Shown here in pieces: positions 27,234-36,186 of a stretch of DNA of 64,000 nucleotides (position 1 is the stretch's first letter; each line of letters starts with the position of its first letter). A program made the position numbers and the translations under genes. The stretch lies in assembly GCF_019733355.1 (NCBI RefSeq), contig NZ_JAIHLQ010000035.1, positions 1 through 64,000 of the forward strand, read 5' to 3'. Below the pieces are notes generated by a model. The model was not told the DNA's origin. It did no database searches and saw nothing but the letters and a program-made list of their open reading frames with translations. Source of the stretch: Pseudomonas baetica. Its GTDB lineage: Bacteria > Pseudomonadota > Gammaproteobacteria > Pseudomonadales > Pseudomonadaceae.

Positions 27234-28601
27234 ATGTCTCTCGAAATTGTTATCCTCGCGGCCGGTCAAGGCACTCGTATGCGTTCGGCGTTGCCGAAGG
27301 TCTTGCACCCGATTGCCGGAAATTCCATGTTGGGCCATGTTATCCACAGTGCCCGGCAACTTGATCCACAACGCATCCATGTTGTCATCGGCCACGGTGC
27401 AGACGCTGTGCGTGAACGTCTGGCCGCTGATGATCTGAATTTCGTGCTGCAGGACAAGCAACTGGGCACCGGCCATGCGACCGCCCAGGCAGTGCCGTTC
27501 ATTACTGCCGACACCGTGTTGATTCTTTACGGTGATGTTCCGCTGATTGAAGTCGAGACCTTGCAACGCCTGCTTAAGCACGTCGTTCCAGGCCAGATGG
27601 GTTTACTGACCGTCGAGCTGGACGATCCGACGGGCTATGGCCGCATCGTGCGCGACGCCGATGGCAAAGTCGCCGCCATCGTCGAGCACAAAGATGCCAG
27701 TGAAGCCCAACGTGCAATCACTGAAGGCAACACCGGCATACTCGCCGTGCCAGCCAATCGTCTGGCCGACTGGATGAGCCGCCTGTCGAACAACAACGCG
27801 CAGGGCGAGTACTACCTGACAGATGTGATCGAAATGGCGGTCAACGACGGTCTGGTGGTGGCCACTGAACAGCCGCACGATCCGATGGAAGTGCAGGGCG
27901 CCAACGACCGCAAGCAACTGTCCGAACTGGAGCGTCATTACCAGTTGCGTGCCGGTCGCCGCTTGATGGCGCAGGGCGTTACCCTGCGTGACCCCGCACG
28001 TTTTGATGTGCGCGGCGAGGTGACCGTCGGTCGCGACGTACTGATCGATATCAACGTGATTCTCGAAGGCAACGTCGTTATTGAAGATGACGTGGTGATT
28101 GGCCCTAACTGCGTGATCAAGGACAGTACGCTGCGCAAAGGCGTGGTCGTCAAAGCCAACAGTCACATCGAAGGCGCGGTTCTCGGTGAAGGCAGCGATG
28201 CCGGCCCATTCGCTCGCTTGCGTCCAGGCACTGTGCTGGAGGCCCGCGCCCATGTGGGTAATTTCGTCGAACTGAAAAATGCCCACATGGGTGAGGGCGC
28301 CAAGGCTGGACATCTGACCTACCTGGGCGACGCCCAAATCGGTGCGCGCACCAACATCGGTGCCGGCACGATCACCTGTAACTACGATGGTGCCAACAAG
28401 TGGAAAACCGTGTTGGGCGAAGATGTGTTCATTGGTTCGAACAACTCATTGGTCGCACCTGTGGATATCTCCAGCGGTGCAACCACAGCGGCAGGTTCGA
28501 CCATTACTCAAAATGTGGATAACGCGCAGTTGGCTGTTGGCCGTGCGCGGCAGAAGAACATCGATGGCTGGAAGCGGCCGGAGAAGATCAGGAAAAGCTG
28601 A
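27234..28601 (+). CDS. glmU: Bifunctional UDP-N-acetylglucosamine pyrophosphorylase/glucosamine-1-phosphate acetyltransferase
   Basis: Makes UDP-GlcNAc for peptidoglycan and LPS. 455 residues. The N-terminal uridylyltransferase begins LAAGQGTRMRSALPKVL; the C-terminal left-handed beta-helix has hexapeptide repeats such as VVIEDDVVIGPNCVIKDS and ends with RARQKNIDGWKRPEK. It forms the conserved atpC-glmU-glmR-glmS neighbourhood. DnaA boxes lie inside it at 27340 and 28514 and at its stop codon (28603). Confidence 0.98.
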   Translation: MSLEIVILAAGQGTRMRSALPKVLHPIAGNSMLGHVIHSARQLDPQRIHVVIGHGADAVRERLAADDLNFVLQDKQLGTGHATAQAVPFITADTVLILYGDVPLIEVETLQRLLKHVVPGQMGLLTVELDDPTGYGRIVRDADGKVAAIVEHKDASEAQRAITEGNTGILAVPANRLADWMSRLSNNNAQGEYYLTDVIEMAVNDGLVVATEQPHDPMEVQGANDRKQLSELERHYQLRAGRRLMAQGVTLRDPARFDVRGEVTVGRDVLIDINVILEGNVVIEDDVVIGPNCVIKDSTLRKGVVVKANSHIEGAVLGEGSDAGPFARLRPGTVLEARAHVGNFVELKNAHMGEGAKAGHLTYLGDAQIGARTNIGAGTITCNYDGANKWKTVLGEDVFIGSNNSLVAPVDISSGATTAAGSTITQNVDNAQLAVGRARQKNIDGWKRPEKIRKS

Positions 28602-28623
28602 GTTATCCACAATCTTGTTCAAT

Positions 28624-28710
28624 GTGGGAGCGGGCTTGCTCGCGAACGCGGTGCATCAGGCACACAATCAGTGACTGATACGCCGCATTCGCGAGCAAGC
28701 CCGCTCCCAC
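28624..28710. repeat. REPIN: inverted pair of Pseudomonas REP sequences
   Basis: GTGGGAGCGGGCTTGCTCG and its exact inverse (23-base arms at 28624-28646 and 28688-28710) flank a 41-base loop. This is the common extragenic palindromic doublet of the P. fluorescens group, normally mobilised by a RAYT transposase encoded elsewhere. It lies 22 bases after glmU. Confidence 0.92.
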
Positions 28711-28815
28711 TTTAGTTTGTGTCGTTCTCAAAAAAGTCGGTCTGCCGCTTGACGACCTTTAAGCAATAGGTTTTGATTGGTTCCGTTATCTTTCGAAACG
28801 AAACTTAAAATCACC

Positions 28816-29592
28816 ATGTCGAAACGCAACACGCCCCAACGCCGCCACAACATACTGGCCTTGCTCAACGAGCAGGGCGAAGTGAGTGTGGATGAACTGG
28901 CCAAGCGCTTCGAAACTTCTGAAGTTACGATTCGCAAGGATCTCGCCGCGCTGGAAAGTCACGGTCTGTTGCTGCGTCGGTACGGTGGGGCGATCACCAT
29001 GCCCCAAGAACTGGTCGCGGAAACTGCCCAAAGCGTTTCCAAATACAAGCAGGCGATTGCGCGTGCAGCGGTAAAACGAATTCGTGAACACGCACGCATC
29101 ATCATCGACAGTGGCAGCACCACCGCCGCTATGATTCCCGAACTTGGCCAGCAGCCGGGTCTGGTGGTGATGACCAACTCGCTGCACGTCGCCAGCGCCC
29201 TGAGCGAACTCGAACACGAGCCCGTGCTGCTGATGACCGGCGGCACTTGGGATCCGCATTCGGAATCCTTTCAGGGCCAGGTGGCGGAGCAGGTACTACG
29301 CTCTTACGACTTCGATCAGTTGTTCATTGGTGCCGACGGCATCGACCTGGTGCGCGGCACCACCACGTTCAATGAGCTGCTGGGTTTGAGCCGGGTGATG
29401 GCTGAAGTCGCGCGCGAAGTGATCGTGATGGTCGAGGCCGACAAGATCGGCCGCAAGATTCCCAACCTGGAGCTGCCATGGAGCAGCATCCATACCCTCA
29501 TTACCGATGATCGCCTGCCTCATGAGGCCCGCGATCAGATTCAGGCCCGCGGCATCACGTTGATTTGCGCGGCTGTCAGTCAGGAGAAATAA
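28816..29592 (+). CDS. glmR: DeoR-family transcriptional regulator of glmS
   Basis: 258-residue repressor-type regulator. The N-terminal winged helix-turn-helix is RRHNILALLNEQGEVSVDEL...VTIRKDLAALE, and the C-terminal sugar-phosphate-sensing domain has DSGSTTAAM and GADGID motifs. The location directly before glmS (two bases between stop and start) matches the GlmR regulator known in P. aeruginosa. The start is the ATG of MSKRNTPQRRHN. TTTCGAAACGAAA at 28792-28804 directly before the gene resembles a DeoR-type operator (inference). Confidence 0.9.
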   Translation: MSKRNTPQRRHNILALLNEQGEVSVDELAKRFETSEVTIRKDLAALESHGLLLRRYGGAITMPQELVAETAQSVSKYKQAIARAAVKRIREHARIIIDSGSTTAAMIPELGQQPGLVVMTNSLHVASALSELEHEPVLLMTGGTWDPHSESFQGQVAEQVLRSYDFDQLFIGADGIDLVRGTTTFNELLGLSRVMAEVAREVIVMVEADKIGRKIPNLELPWSSIHTLITDDRLPHEARDQIQARGITLICAAVSQEK

Positions 29593-29594
29593 GC

Positions 29595-31427
29595 ATGTGT
29601 GGAATTGTCGGCGCAGTGGCTGAACGTAATATCACTGCCATCCTGCTCGAAGGCCTCAAGCGCCTCGAATACCGTGGCTATGACAGCGCAGGTGTAGCGG
29701 TCTACACCAACGACGAAACCCTGGAGCGCATGCGCCGCCCGGGCAAAGTCAGCGAACTCGAAACCGCGTTGGCCGAGCATCCACTGATCGGCCGTCTCGG
29801 AATTGCCCACACCCGTTGGGCAACCCACGGCGCACCGTGTGAACGCAACGCCCACCCGCATTTCTCCGGTGACATTGCGGTGGTGCACAACGGCATCATC
29901 GAAAACCACGAAGCTCTGCGTGAACAACTGAAAGCGCTGGGTTACGTGTTTACTTCGGACACCGACACTGAAGTCATTGCCCACCTGCTCAGCGAAAAGC
30001 TCAAGGAGCAACCTGACCTGACCGTGGCCCTCAAAGCCACTGTTAAAGAACTGCACGGTGCTTACGGTCTGGCAGTGATCAATGCCAAGCAACCGGATTG
30101 TCTGGTCGCCGCCCGCAGCGGCAGCCCACTGGTGATCGGTCTGGGTCTGGGCGAGAACTTCCTCGCTTCCGATCAATTGGCGTTGCGCCAGGTCACAGAC
30201 CGCTTCATGTATCTGGAAGAGGGCGATATCGCCGAGATTCGCCGGGATAACGTGCAGATCTGGGACGTGAACGGCAACGCCGTCGAGCGCCAGACCGTGC
30301 AGTACAGCGACGGTGCCGAAGCGGCGGACAAGGGTGAGTTCCGTCACTACATGCTCAAGGAAATCCACGAGCAGCCGGCCGTTGTTCAGCGCACCCTTGA
30401 AGGTCGTCTGAGCAATGATCAAGTGCTGGTACAGGCATTCGGCCCGCAAGCGGCCGAACTGTTCGCCAAAGTACGCAATGTACAGATCGTGGCCTGCGGC
30501 ACCAGTTACCACGCTGGTATGGTTGCGCGTTACTGGCTCGAAGAACTGGCTGGCATCCCTTGCCAGGTCGAAGTCGCCAGCGAGTTCCGCTACCGCAAAG
30601 TAGTGGTGCAGCCAGATACCTTGTTTGTCACGATCTCGCAGTCCGGCGAAACCGCCGACACCCTGGCCGCGCTGCGCAACGCCAAAGAACTGGGCTTTCT
30701 CGCCAGCCTGGCGATATGCAACGTCGGCATCAGTTCGCTGGTACGCGAATCCGACCTGACCCTGCTGACCCAGGCCGGGCGCGAAATCGGTGTCGCCTCG
30801 ACCAAAGCCTTCACCACGCAACTGGTCGGCCTATTGCTGCTGACCCTTTCGCTGGGCCAAGTGCGCGGCACGCTGGCCAAAGGCATTGAAGCCACGCTGG
30901 TGGAAGAATTGCGTCGCCTGCCAACCCGTCTGGGCGAAGCCCTGGCGATGGACAGCACGGTCGAGAAAGTCGCCGAACTGTTCGCCGAGAAGAACCACAC
31001 CCTGTTCCTCGGTCGCGGTGCGCAATTCCCGGTAGCGATGGAAGGCGCCTTGAAACTCAAGGAGATTTCCTACATCCACGCCGAAGCCTATCCAGCCGGA
31101 GAGCTGAAACACGGCCCGCTCGCGCTGGTGGACAACGACATGCCGGTGGTCACCGTAGCGCCGAACAACGAACTGCTGGAGAAGCTTAAGTCCAACCTGC
31201 AGGAAGTGCGTGCGCGTGGCGGCGAACTCGTCGTGTTCGCCGACGAAAAAGCCGGGATGACCAACGGCGAAGGCACCCATGTGGTTCAGATGCCGCACAT
31301 CCACGACATCCTGTCGCCAATCCTCTACACCATTCCGCTACAACTGCTGTCGTACTACGTTGCTGTGCTCAAGGGCACGGACGTGGATCAGCCGCGTAAC
31401 CTGGCGAAGTCGGTAACGGTGGAATAA
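29595..31427 (+). CDS. glmS: Glutamine-fructose-6-phosphate aminotransferase (isomerizing)
   Basis: Makes glucosamine-6-phosphate, the entry step to UDP-GlcNAc. 610 residues. The catalytic N-terminal cysteine follows the start (MCGIVGAVAE); the glutaminase domain is followed by two SIS domains (SGETADTLAALRNAK; IHAEAYPAGELKHGPLALV), ending LAKSVTVE. The conserved 3' coding end is the recognition site for TnsD, and a Tn7-like element lies 25 bases after the stop codon. A perfect DnaA box overlaps the region just after the stop (31429-31437). Confidence 0.98.
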   Translation: MCGIVGAVAERNITAILLEGLKRLEYRGYDSAGVAVYTNDETLERMRRPGKVSELETALAEHPLIGRLGIAHTRWATHGAPCERNAHPHFSGDIAVVHNGIIENHEALREQLKALGYVFTSDTDTEVIAHLLSEKLKEQPDLTVALKATVKELHGAYGLAVINAKQPDCLVAARSGSPLVIGLGLGENFLASDQLALRQVTDRFMYLEEGDIAEIRRDNVQIWDVNGNAVERQTVQYSDGAEAADKGEFRHYMLKEIHEQPAVVQRTLEGRLSNDQVLVQAFGPQAAELFAKVRNVQIVACGTSYHAGMVARYWLEELAGIPCQVEVASEFRYRKVVVQPDTLFVTISQSGETADTLAALRNAKELGFLASLAICNVGISSLVRESDLTLLTQAGREIGVASTKAFTTQLVGLLLLTLSLGQVRGTLAKGIEATLVEELRRLPTRLGEALAMDSTVEKVAELFAEKNHTLFLGRGAQFPVAMEGALKLKEISYIHAEAYPAGELKHGPLALVDNDMPVVTVAPNNELLEKLKSNLQEVRARGGELVVFADEKAGMTNGEGTHVVQMPHIHDILSPILYTIPLQLLSYYVAVLKGTDVDQPRNLAKSVTVE

Positions 31428-31452
31428 GTTATCCACAGCTGAGTTCGACCCA
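31395..31452. other. attTn7: attTn7 site: TnsD recognition region and insertion point
   Basis: By analogy with E. coli, TnsD reads the last glmS codons (roughly 31395-31430) and insertion takes place about 25 bases after the stop. Here the likely element start is 31453, exactly 25 bases after the stop. The five bases before it (31448-31452, ACCCA) would be the target duplication. The other copy would be at the left end, which is not in this window, so this stays unproven. Confidence 0.7.
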
Positions 31453-31460
31453 TGGTTTTT

Positions 31461-31518
31461 AACAATAAAGATTGACACAAAACAATAAAGTTTGACACTG
31501 GCGAACATAGATTGACAC
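31461..31518. repeat. Three TnsB-type end repeats
   Basis: Three direct copies spaced exactly 20 bases: AACAATAAAGATTGACAC (31461), AACAATAAAGTTTGACAC (31481) and a weaker GCGAACATAGATTGACAC (31501). They begin eight bases inside the proposed end, the same arrangement as the TnsB sites of Tn7. Confidence 0.82.
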
Positions 31519-31525
31519 AAGGCTC

Positions 31526-31550
31526 AAACCCCCGTATCTACGGGGGTTTT
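31526..31550 (+). terminator. Terminator just inside the transposon end
   Basis: Perfect AAACCCCCG / CGGGGGTTT stem with a six-base loop and T-run. It would stop glmS transcription from running into tnsA, or isolate the end. Confidence 0.8.
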
Positions 31551-31709
31551 CCTTTCCAGGCTTTCCCTTTGGTCTGGAATCATCGCTTCAACTTTCAGCG
31601 GGTGTAGTCTAGAAAACGTTTTGTATACGGCCGCTTTGCCGGTCGTGTCCTTCTACGACTTTTTCTCGGCGCGAGGTGAAGCGGTCCGCATCGACTGAGG
31701 AGGCGTGGG

Positions 31710-32564
31710 TTGCGAGGTCGTAAGTTTGCATCACAGCAGGACATTGAACGGCACATTGCAAATGGATTTGGCGAAGGCGCCGGGGCAAGCTACGTGCCTT
31801 GGCTGCGGGTACAAGATGTCCCGTCGATAGGTCGTTCGCACAAGATTCAAGGCGTGAAGATCGAGAGGATTCATCACCTCCTGTCAGATCTCGAGCGTTC
31901 GTACTTCCTTGTGTGTGAATTTTCTGAAGACGTCGTGGATATACGGGAGCAATACCCTTTACTACCCACAGAGCGTGCGCAAGCGATAGCGTCGGCGATC
32001 GATGTACGCTATCCAAGATACCCTAGAACAACACTGCCTTATGTGATGACAACAGACTTCCTGTTAACTGTTAAGGACCCGAGCGGAAACTTCAAATCGG
32101 TAGCTAGGACGGTGAAGTATCGTTCCGATTTAATTGGCAATGGAAGTAAAAGAACGCTTGAAAAACTTGAAATTGAAAAGCGTTTTTGGGAAAGCCAAGG
32201 TGTTGATTGGAAAATCGTAACAGACGAGTTTTTTACACGAGATTTGATTAAAAATCTTGGACTAATCAGGAGGTACTCGAAGCTCTCTCGTGATTTAATG
32301 AAAGCGCCGTTGCATTCGAGTTTTATCGAGTGCCTTGTAAACAGCCGGGAATATTCGTGGACCTTGGCCACCTGTCTAAGACAAATAGCATCACTTCTGT
32401 CCATTTCCTATATAGACGCTCAAGCAATTTTCTTTCATCTGGTTTGGAACAAGATACTGAAAATCGATTTGGTTAACACTCCTCTCCACCTTACTGGTCT
32501 AGTTCCTGGCTTCGAAGTTTCACCGGGCCCTGTCCAAGTATCGTTGAAGGAGAAATTATCATGA
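31710..32564 (+). CDS. tnsA: Tn7-like transposase endonuclease subunit TnsA
   Basis: Cuts the 5' ends of the element, enabling cut-and-paste transposition with TnsB. 284 residues (Tn7 TnsA 273). The restriction-enzyme-like core has VVDIREQYPL, the metal-binding Asp116 in TTDFLL and Lys136 in RTVKY, with a candidate acidic partner at Glu62 or Glu70; the C-terminal half is a winged-helix region. The start is TTG with a strong GAGGAGG seven bases upstream. A palindrome AAAACGTTTT at 31613-31622 lies in the upstream promoter region and may be an operator (inference). It overlaps tnsB by four bases (ATGA). Confidence 0.92.
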   Translation: MRGRKFASQQDIERHIANGFGEGAGASYVPWLRVQDVPSIGRSHKIQGVKIERIHHLLSDLERSYFLVCEFSEDVVDIREQYPLLPTERAQAIASAIDVRYPRYPRTTLPYVMTTDFLLTVKDPSGNFKSVARTVKYRSDLIGNGSKRTLEKLEIEKRFWESQGVDWKIVTDEFFTRDLIKNLGLIRRYSKLSRDLMKAPLHSSFIECLVNSREYSWTLATCLRQIASLLSISYIDAQAIFFHLVWNKILKIDLVNTPLHLTGLVPGFEVSPGPVQVSLKEKLS

Positions 32565-34729
32565 CTGTTCTCGTTAATGACGTTTTCGAGCCTGTAACCG
32601 ATCTGTCGGTCATTGCTACGATAGCCAGGCTCCTTTACCAGGATGAAACGCATGACTTAGCAGTTTTGATGGATCTAGCTGACCCACCCCGGCAGCCGTA
32701 CGCGGTTGGTCTGGATGAGCTGCGTCGCTCGATAGCGTCTGGTCACACCAAACCAGCAGCCATCACCACGCCCGAGTTTATGCTTGTGCTTGAGGAACAG
32801 TTGGATGAGAGAGCCAAGCAAGGCCGGGACGAAAAGTGGGCCGTCATCGCCCCTCTATTAGATCCTGAATACCCGGGACAAATATTTGTACGAGGTGAGT
32901 TAGGCCGGCTTGTTAGCAGACGGGCGTCAGAGCTCGGAATCCAGCGGAAAACGATCTATCGGCTTCTTTACCGATATTGGTTTTATGGTCAAGTTCGCAA
33001 CTCATTGCTTAATAATTATACGGCGGTAGGTGTTGCCGATAGAAAATATGATCCGAGCAGGCCACCAGGGCGAAAGCCTAAATTTCAAGGCGTTCTTACT
33101 TCGCCTTCCAAGATGCTCAGTGCAGTTGATAAACGATGCATCCGTGTTGGATATGCTCTTTATGTAAGAGATAAGAAATCATCTATTTCGAGCGCATATG
33201 ACGAAATGTTGAGACGATTCTACTCTGTTCGAGACATCTCTAAAAACAGTGAAGAAGAGCTTCGTTTGTTGCCTGGTTCAGAACTCCCCAGCTTGAGGCA
33301 GTTCCAATATTGGGGACAGATTTTTTTCGACGAGATTGAAACCGAGCGTGGCCGTAAAGGGTTGAGGAGGTGGTTAAAGGATTGCCGTCCGCTTTCAGGT
33401 ACCGTTCGAGATTGGCTGCGTGGACCCTGTCATCAGTTCGAAATCGACGCAACGATTGCCGATATTTATTTGGTCAACAGCTACTCTAGACGGATGCTCA
33501 TTGGTCGGCCCGTTGTTTATATCGTAGTGGATAGTTTCTCCGGAATAATTGCTGGTCTCTATGTAGGATTGGAGGGCCCTAGTTGGAATGGGGCGAGACA
33601 AGCGCTGTTCAACGCGTTTACCTCCAAAGTCGAGTTCTGCGCTCAGAACGGCGTTGACATCAATGCAGATGATTGGAATTGTCACCACCTGCCCCACCAG
33701 ATTTACGCCGACCGGGGAGAGATGCTGTCACTCGCAGCAGAGGGGTTATCCTCAGGGTTGGGAATTGAGATGGGCACTGCCCCACCTTATCGGCCTGATT
33801 GGAAGCCTATGGTAGAAAGTCGGTTTGGCATTTTGAATGATTTGACGGGTATCAGGTGGCTACCTGGCGGGGTAGCTGCGCGGGACAAAGAGCGCGGCGA
33901 GCGAGATTACCGGCTCGATGCCACGCTGAACCTCAAAGAGTTCACCCAAATCCTCATCAATTGCGTGCTCCACTATAACCGTCACCATCGACAGCCTGAC
34001 CGACTGACTCAAGCGATGATGAATGACGGCGTAGAACCTACGCCTAACGGTATATGGAATTGGGCCTGCGACAACGACCTGATCGAATCCAACAAACGTC
34101 CCGACGAGCTGGTTTATCTCCACCTTTTACCGCGTGAGCGCGCGACCGTTCAAAAGGGCGGAGTGATGTTTCGCGGCATGCACTACGTGTGTGATATGGC
34201 CATAGAGAAAGATTGGTTTGCCAAGGCTCGCAAAGGGGGCGTTTGGTCAATAGAGTGTTGGTTCGATCCGAACTCTGCGGCACACATTTGGATTCAAGGA
34301 GAGGCCAAGCAGTTTATCCGTTGTGATCTTCGACGATCGGATGCCGGTTACGCGAATTATCGCTCGGACGAGATTTTTGATCTGCTCGAAGCCTATCGCC
34401 AAAAACCGCCTACTCGCCGTCGAGCTGAGCTGGAAAGCCGTGTGCAGCTTAGCGATCAGGTCCACCAGATCATCAGTCACGCGCTCGCAGAACGAAAACA
34501 GGAACCTGCTCCGCCTACTAAGGCAGAGGCCACTGGAAACATCCGCGAGAACCGCGCAGAAGAACGTCTCCGCGAGCGTGAAAATGCGGTTGTTCCTGAA
34601 GGCGTCAGGGTGGAGCCAGCTTCACTTCAATCTGAAACGACACAGAAAGCGCATGATTCATATGCCGGTGAGCGCACCGCTCAGGTTATCGATTTGCTCA
34701 AAAGAATTCGGCCAGGACAGGCAAAATGA
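32561..34729 (+). CDS. tnsB: Tn7-like DDE transposase subunit TnsB
   Basis: Binds the end repeats and performs 3' cleavage and strand transfer. 722 residues (Tn7 TnsB 702). N-terminal DNA-binding helix-turn-helix regions include IQRKTIYRLLYRYW. The rve-fold catalytic core has Asp in FEIDATIADIY (near 295), Asp in IYADRGEM (near 383) and Glu in PMVESRFGIL (near 419). A mu-type C-terminal domain and an Arg/Glu-rich tail follow, where TnsC would dock. The gene overlaps both tnsA and tnsC by four bases, so expression is tightly coupled. Confidence 0.95.
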   Translation: MTVLVNDVFEPVTDLSVIATIARLLYQDETHDLAVLMDLADPPRQPYAVGLDELRRSIASGHTKPAAITTPEFMLVLEEQLDERAKQGRDEKWAVIAPLLDPEYPGQIFVRGELGRLVSRRASELGIQRKTIYRLLYRYWFYGQVRNSLLNNYTAVGVADRKYDPSRPPGRKPKFQGVLTSPSKMLSAVDKRCIRVGYALYVRDKKSSISSAYDEMLRRFYSVRDISKNSEEELRLLPGSELPSLRQFQYWGQIFFDEIETERGRKGLRRWLKDCRPLSGTVRDWLRGPCHQFEIDATIADIYLVNSYSRRMLIGRPVVYIVVDSFSGIIAGLYVGLEGPSWNGARQALFNAFTSKVEFCAQNGVDINADDWNCHHLPHQIYADRGEMLSLAAEGLSSGLGIEMGTAPPYRPDWKPMVESRFGILNDLTGIRWLPGGVAARDKERGERDYRLDATLNLKEFTQILINCVLHYNRHHRQPDRLTQAMMNDGVEPTPNGIWNWACDNDLIESNKRPDELVYLHLLPRERATVQKGGVMFRGMHYVCDMAIEKDWFAKARKGGVWSIECWFDPNSAAHIWIQGEAKQFIRCDLRRSDAGYANYRSDEIFDLLEAYRQKPPTRRRAELESRVQLSDQVHQIISHALAERKQEPAPPTKAEATGNIRENRAEERLRERENAVVPEGVRVEPASLQSETTQKAHDSYAGERTAQVIDLLKRIRPGQAK

Positions 34730-36186
34730 AAGGTGCACAGACGTTTGCCAATTACGTCAGACAGGACATTAGTGAGTATGCGGGTAACCCGCTTATCGAA
34801 GCTTTGCCTCCGATATTGTCGGAGGCGGCGGCTGTTGAACTGATTTCGAACTTTCCTCAGCCGGTGGATCCGAAAGAGCTGACGCTCGAAGGAGCCACTC
34901 GAATTCACTGTATCGACAGGCTGAGAACCGTCGTACAGCCGTTCTTGCTACATCTGGAACTGGAGGCCCTGTTCTCACTGCTCATCCGTCGAGGGTATGT
35001 CGGGCGTAACCCGATGTCGCCCGCTACCGTCCGGCATTTGCATTCTTTATCGGGAGCTCAGCGTTACCACGATGCGTTCAAGTCCACTGCAGAAACGTTT
35101 ACGGTCGTCGGCCTGAGCGGCATTGGCAAGTCAACGGCACTCCACGCCATCTTGAGCCTTTATCCACAGACAATCCGTCATGAGCGCTATGAGGGAAAGC
35201 AGTTTGTTCATACCCAAATCACATGGCTGAAGCTTGACTGCCCTCGGGATGGATCGCTGGCTGGATTTTGCCAGCAGTTTTTTTATGCGGTTGGAGACGC
35301 TCTAGGAGACAAGGACTACCACAAGCGCTACCGGCATCGAAACATCAATGATGCGCTGCAACAGATGGAGCAGGTGGCCAGCACGTTTTTCATCGGCGCC
35401 TTGTTGATCGACGAGCTGCAAAACCTCCACCTGGCGAAAACCGGTGGTAAGGAGAGCATGCTGAATTTTTTCCTGCACTTGGTAAACAACATCGGTATCC
35501 CGGTGGTTTTCAGTGGCACGAACTCGACGATTAGCCTGTTCTCAGAAGCCATGCGGACTGCCCGCCGAGTTTGTGGTGCTGGTACGCTCGAATTCAAACG
35601 ATTCGAAAAGGATGATGAGGAGTGGCGGTTGTTGGTCGAAAATCTCTGGAGCTATCAGTGGTGCAAACAGACGGCTGAGCTGACCGACGAGATTTTTGAC
35701 ACGCTGTATGAGCACACTCAAGGCGTCACGGATTTCCTGGTCAAGCTGCTGGTATTGAGTCAGCGTTATGCGGTCCAGAGTGGCTCGGAGTGTTTGACTG
35801 CCGAGATCCTGGTGAAGGTAAGCAACTCAAAAATGCAGATTCTAAAGCCAGCCCTTTCAGCTCTGCGTAGCCGTGATCCGAAGCGGATGCGACAGTTTGA
35901 CGATTTGCTGCCGATTGAGGATCAGCTGAGCGAAATGATGGTTTTCGATGGATTGGCACGAGAGGATCGCCTCACCTTGCTTCGAAGCGTTGTATCCCGT
36001 GAGAAGCCGGTAGACCCATCTCCGACCATTTTTGCGAAAGATCACCCATCGCCGATTGCTACTGCTGTGGAAAACTCAGAGGCTAAAGCGCTTAGCGAAC
36101 ATGACGCTCCCCTCGACGCTCTGCGCGCTGCGGGCTGGCTCAACGAGGACCTGTTTGAGTTCTCACCGATGTATCACAAAGCGTGA
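34726..36186 (+). CDS. tnsC: Tn7-like AAA+ regulator TnsC
   Basis: ATP-dependent matchmaker between the target selector and the TnsAB transposase. 486 residues (Tn7 TnsC 555). Walker A is GLSGIGKST (129-137) and Walker B is GALLIDELQNLH, followed by sensor motif VVFSGTNST. The C-terminal 90 residues are variable and would contact TnsAB. It overlaps tnsB and tnsD by four bases. Confidence 0.94.
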   Translation: MKGAQTFANYVRQDISEYAGNPLIEALPPILSEAAAVELISNFPQPVDPKELTLEGATRIHCIDRLRTVVQPFLLHLELEALFSLLIRRGYVGRNPMSPATVRHLHSLSGAQRYHDAFKSTAETFTVVGLSGIGKSTALHAILSLYPQTIRHERYEGKQFVHTQITWLKLDCPRDGSLAGFCQQFFYAVGDALGDKDYHKRYRHRNINDALQQMEQVASTFFIGALLIDELQNLHLAKTGGKESMLNFFLHLVNNIGIPVVFSGTNSTISLFSEAMRTARRVCGAGTLEFKRFEKDDEEWRLLVENLWSYQWCKQTAELTDEIFDTLYEHTQGVTDFLVKLLVLSQRYAVQSGSECLTAEILVKVSNSKMQILKPALSALRSRDPKRMRQFDDLLPIEDQLSEMMVFDGLAREDRLTLLRSVVSREKPVDPSPTIFAKDHPSPIATAVENSEAKALSEHDAPLDALRAAGWLNEDLFEFSPMYHKA

